Positions 61,423 through 64,000 of a DNA stretch of 64,000 nt are shown piece after piece. The DNA lies in the NCBI GenBank assembly GCA_965223735.1, contig OZ245010.1:682001-746000 (forward strand), written 5' to 3'. Within the stretch, counting starts at the first letter, position 1, and every line of letters starts with the position of its first letter. The notes below the pieces were generated by a model. That model was given only the letters and a program-made list of their open reading frames with translations, did not search any database and was not told the origin of the DNA. The stretch is from CAYFZO01 sp965223735 (GTDB taxonomy: Bacteria > Pseudomonadota > Gammaproteobacteria > Poriferisulfidales > Oxydemutatoraceae). The translations under genes and the position numbers were made by a program.

Positions 61423-62859
61423 TCAGAAAGCGTACTGGGCGCGCAAAGACCAGGCGTTGCCGTCATCGTCGTCGTCTCCCTGAGCAAATTCCTTATCAAC
61501 TTCGGCATCAATGTAATTCAGCATGAACTTGACGTTCTTGTTCGCGTACCAGTTGACGCCGAGTATCCATTTTTCGGCTTCAGGGTCCTTATCTTCATTA
61601 TTATCATCATCTACCTTGACATCTTCATAGCGCGCGACCAGTTCCCAAGCGCCCATCGCACCGCCCGGCTTGACCTTGTCGAAAACAGCACCCTTGGTCT
61701 TGTAACTGCGGGTCTCGCCGGTCAGCGTGTACGCGACCTGAACATAGTAACCGTCAAAGTCAATGTCTTTGCACTTGACAGATTTCTCATTCAAACCTGA
61801 ACCCTCACTGCATACACCATCCTTAAAATCAAATCCATCCTCATCCTTATTCTTCTTGCCTTCAGGGCCTTTATCACCATCAGCCGACACGTCAATGTAT
61901 TCGCCCTGCAATGAAAACGAGCCTCGAACGTAAGCGGCTTCCAGCCCGAATTGATCAACGTCGTCAACCCAGGCGTCGGCAAAAGTCGGTCGCCCGCCGT
62001 CCGCCGTGTGCACCCCCAGACGCGAACGGTATCTCACCCGACCTTCAATGTCGCGCGTTGAATAGGCGGCGCCCAGGTGCAGAAAATGATCGTCGCCAAA
62101 GTGCGGCGACATGGCAATACGGCCAGTAACTGCGTAATTGTCTTCGCCGTCTTCGTCTTCGGCGCCGTCGTCAAACACACCGAGAGCCCAGTTGAAATTA
62201 TTGCTCTCTTTGTGATACCCCGACAGCTGGACGCCGGCAAAATCCGGCTGACCTGCCCCCAAGTAGTTGCCTCCAAGAAAGTCAAGCGATATGTTTCTTT
62301 CGATGGTTGAGATCCATTTGGAACTCACCAGCCGCTCCAATGAAAAAGGCTCCTTGAATTTTCCCACCCTGACTGAAAGCGGCTTGAACCCTGCGTACTC
62401 TATATACGCCGTGTTCACATCGGCTGCTTCATCCTGATCATCTATATTCACGGTGAACTTGTACTTCCAGTCCTTCTTGACCGAACCGCCCGCCGTCAGG
62501 CGGGTGCGGCGGAACTCGCCTTCGGATTCACTGCCACCATCATCGGTGAATACATCGTCAAAAAAGTCGTAGTCCAGCAGGATGCGGCCACCCAATTTGA
62601 AACTGTTGCCGTTGCCGGATTTAACTTTGAAACCGCCGCCGGTCGTGGACAGCGTAATATCCTCACCGTCGGTCTTGACCACACCGCCCTTCTTCCCTTT
62701 CTCCTTCCCCGTTTCCGACTTCATCTTGATGATGGTGTCTTGCAGACTTTCGATCATCTTTTCGAGGCGGTCGATACGCTCATCGGTAGTCTCCGCCGAT
62801 GCCCCAAGAAACGGCACGAACGCGAGGGCGATGAATGCAAATAACGCTTTGTGGTTCAT
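61423..62859 (-). CDS. Phosphate-selective porin (OprO/OprP family)
   Basis: The start at 62859 is set by AGGAG eight bases upstream and a signal peptide (MNHKALFAFIALAFVPFLGASA); a longer frame to 62919 has neither. The ~478-residue protein has an N-terminal coiled coil (DERIDRLEKMIESLQDTIIKM) and a beta-barrel domain. GGRILLDYDFFDD, VRVGKFKEPFSLERLVSSKW and terminal Phe (WSLRAQYAF) are typical of trimeric outer-membrane porins. Acidic stretches are frequent. Divergent pstS and a Pho-box-like site point to control by phosphate starvation. Confidence 0.88.
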   Translation of the reverse strand: MNHKALFAFIALAFVPFLGASAETTDERIDRLEKMIESLQDTIIKMKSETGKEKGKKGGVVKTDGEDITLSTTGGGFKVKSGNGNSFKLGGRILLDYDFFDDVFTDDGGSESEGEFRRTRLTAGGSVKKDWKYKFTVNIDDQDEAADVNTAYIEYAGFKPLSVRVGKFKEPFSLERLVSSKWISTIERNISLDFLGGNYLGAGQPDFAGVQLSGYHKESNNFNWALGVFDDGAEDEDGEDNYAVTGRIAMSPHFGDDHFLHLGAAYSTRDIEGRVRYRSRLGVHTADGGRPTFADAWVDDVDQFGLEAAYVRGSFSLQGEYIDVSADGDKGPEGKKNKDEDGFDFKDGVCSEGSGLNEKSVKCKDIDFDGYYVQVAYTLTGETRSYKTKGAVFDKVKPGGAMGAWELVARYEDVKVDDDNNEDKDPEAEKWILGVNWYANKNVKFMLNYIDAEVDKEFAQGDDDDDGNAWSLRAQYAF

Positions 62860-62975
62860 TGAAAATCTCCTGTGAAAATATCTTACGGGGATCAGAATTG
62901 TCCCAAAGCCCTCGTTCAACAGCCGTCTTGCGGCGGATTTCGGGACGCATTATTGACCGGGAAAATTACATTCCC

Positions 62976-62993
62976 GTTTCAGAGTTATGACAG
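62976..62993 (-). promoter_or_regulatory. Pho-box-like site upstream of the porin
   Basis: Read on the minus strand the 18-mer is CTGTCATAACTCTGAAAC. The first nine bases equal the PhoB consensus CTGTCATAA and the second half site keeps CTG. It lies 117 bp before the porin start. The match and the phosphate-porin context together support PhoB control. Confidence 0.55.
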
Positions 62994-63009
62994 TTTTATT
63001 TCACCGACA

Positions 63010-63027
63010 TTGAAATAACTTTGTCAT
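63010..63027 (+). promoter_or_regulatory. Pho-box-like site upstream of pstS
   Basis: The 18-mer TTGAAATAACTTTGTCAT matches the PhoB consensus CTGTCATAAAACTGTCAT at 12 positions, with the second half site TGTCAT complete. It lies 62 bp before the pstS start, a normal distance for a PhoB-activated promoter lacking a good -35 element. Confidence 0.5.
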
Positions 63028-63088
63028 ATTCATGAGTGAAAATGCCGGCCGGTTGATGAACCACAACTCTATCTCGGAGAAAAACACC

Positions 63089-64000
63089 ATGAAACCAACT
63101 CGGACTTTCATCACTACTTTGGGCGTTCTGATGTTTGTGGCGATGTTCGCATTTGCGGGCAACGCAACGGCGCGCGACCAGATCAATATCGTCGGTTCTT
63201 CCACCGTCTATCCGTTTGCGACGGTGGTCGCCGAAACCTTCGGTCGCAACAGCTCATTCAAAACACCGAAGATCGAGTCCACCGGTTCCGGCGGCGGGCT
63301 CAAGCTCTTTTGCAACGGTGTTGGCGTCAATACGCCCGACATTACCAATTCGTCGCGCCGCATCAAGCAGAAAGAAATTGACGCTTGCGTCAAGAACGGC
63401 GTCACCGACATCGTCGAAGTGAAAATCGGCTACGACGGCATCATGCTCGCCCATGCCAAAAACTCGGTGACGATGGACATCAGCCTCAAGCACCTCTTCC
63501 TGGCGCTCGCCAAGCACGTGCCGAACCCTGACGGTTCGCAGACGCTGGTGCCCAACCCCTACAAGCTCTGGAAGGATGTCGATGCATCGCTGCCGGCCGG
63601 CAAGATTGAAGTGCTCGGCCCGCCGCCGACCTCCGGCACACGCGACGCGTTCGCCGAACTCGGGCTCGAAGGCGGCTGCAAAACATTTGACTGGATCAAG
63701 GCGATGAAAAAGGCCGACAAAAAAGCCTACAAGAAGCTGTGCCACACTGTGCGCGAAGACGGAGCCTATATAGAGGCAGGCGAAAACGACAACCTGATTG
63801 TGCAAAAACTGAAAGCCAACCCCAGCGCTTTTGGCGTGTTCGGCTTCAGTTTCCTTGACCAGAACACCGATTCCGTGCGCGGCGCATCAATCAACGGCGT
63901 CCAACCGACGTTTGAAGAGATCTCGGCGGGCGGATACACGCTTTCGCGTCCGTTGTATTTCTACGTGAAAAAAGCTCACGCCGGCTCAATCCCGGGCATT
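63089..64000 (+). CDS. pstS: Phosphate ABC transporter substrate-binding protein (3' end beyond window)
   Basis: From the ATG at 63089 (GGAGA upstream) 304 codons are visible and the gene runs past the window end. A signal peptide (TLGVLMFVAMFAFAGNATA) precedes INIVGSSTVYPFATVVAETF and IESTGSGGGLKLFCNG. Further on come PDITNSSRRIK and PPTSGTRDAFAELGL. These are phosphate-contact motifs of PstS/SphX-type binding proteins. It delivers phosphate to the PstCAB importer, whose genes probably follow outside the window. Confidence 0.93.
   Translation, partial: MKPTRTFITTLGVLMFVAMFAFAGNATARDQINIVGSSTVYPFATVVAETFGRNSSFKTPKIESTGSGGGLKLFCNGVGVNTPDITNSSRRIKQKEIDACVKNGVTDIVEVKIGYDGIMLAHAKNSVTMDISLKHLFLALAKHVPNPDGSQTLVPNPYKLWKDVDASLPAGKIEVLGPPPTSGTRDAFAELGLEGGCKTFDWIKAMKKADKKAYKKLCHTVREDGAYIEAGENDNLIVQKLKANPSAFGVFGFSFLDQNTDSVRGASINGVQPTFEEISAGGYTLSRPLYFYVKKAHAGSIPGI

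Noticed and set aside
1..64000. tRNA, rRNA or other structured RNA genes
   Set aside because: Looking through the intergenic stretches I found no cloverleaf-type or rRNA-like sequence; a covariance-model search would be needed to exclude small RNAs.

Overview
The window is a chromosomal segment of a gammaproteobacterium. Support comes from the gene neighbourhoods corC-ybeY-phoH-miaB, leuS-lptE with holA-nadD-rsfS-rlmH, ssb-MFS-uvrA and maf-yhdP. LPS and envelope genes indicate a Gram-negative cell: lptE, lnt, waaF, hldE, and a Pho-type porin. The core is GC-rich. Several accessory blocks are visibly AT-richer and carry decayed insertion sequences, frameshifted genes and small defence- or toxin-like genes, as in a genome with past transposon activity. 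I saw no rRNA, tRNA or CRISPR array.

Layout. 1-2369: a GT25 glycosyltransferase cut by the window edge, then an IS3 (IS407-type) remnant and an IS30 remnant. 2393-6091: an AT-rich operon of a NeuB-family nonulosonate synthase, two SAM methyltransferases, a WbqC protein and a PIG-L deacetylase, closed by a second IS30 remnant (6182-6986). 7006-15227 (minus strand): pseudaminic acid-type sugar genes pseB-pseC-pseF and pseG, a formyltransferase in the usual pseH position, and a UDP-glucuronate epimerase-like gene. This cluster is interrupted by a RelE/ParD-type toxin-antitoxin pair and a DUF4143 ATPase. 15505-19929: a probable sugar transferase, waaF, hldE, ilvE. 20300-24041: an iron(III) ABC importer with a Fur-like site. 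24197-33362: a repeat-rich coiled-coil membrane protein, yhdP with a duplicated maf/yhdP junction, maf, a frameshifted rlmH, rsfS, nadD, proA, holA. 33407-38119: an accessory island that separates holA from lptE-leuS. It holds a beta-hydroxyacid dehydrogenase, a nuclease-like protein, a broken Fic gene, a second IS3 copy, a truncated nuclease-like gene and an XRE regulator. 38222-42732: lptE, leuS, manC. 42744-44677: an AT-rich two-gene unit of an ATPase and a nuclease-like protein, a defence-system candidate. 44742-49928: lnt, corC, ybeY, phoH, miaB. 50530-55407: WbpM-, WbpL- and WbpV-like O-antigen initiation genes and galE. 55498-60553: ssb, an MFS transporter, uvrA. 60591-64000: two small coupled genes, a phosphate-selective porin and divergent pstS, each behind a Pho-box-like site.

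Much of the window serves cell-surface glycan assembly: ADP-heptose supply and transfer, GDP-mannose, UDP-galactose/glucuronate epimers, a QuiNAc/FucNAc-type initiating sugar and a nonulosonic acid. The formyltransferase replacing pseH suggests an N-formylated nonulosonate. The mobile and broken genes concentrate in or beside this glycan region and in the two islands that split conserved operons.
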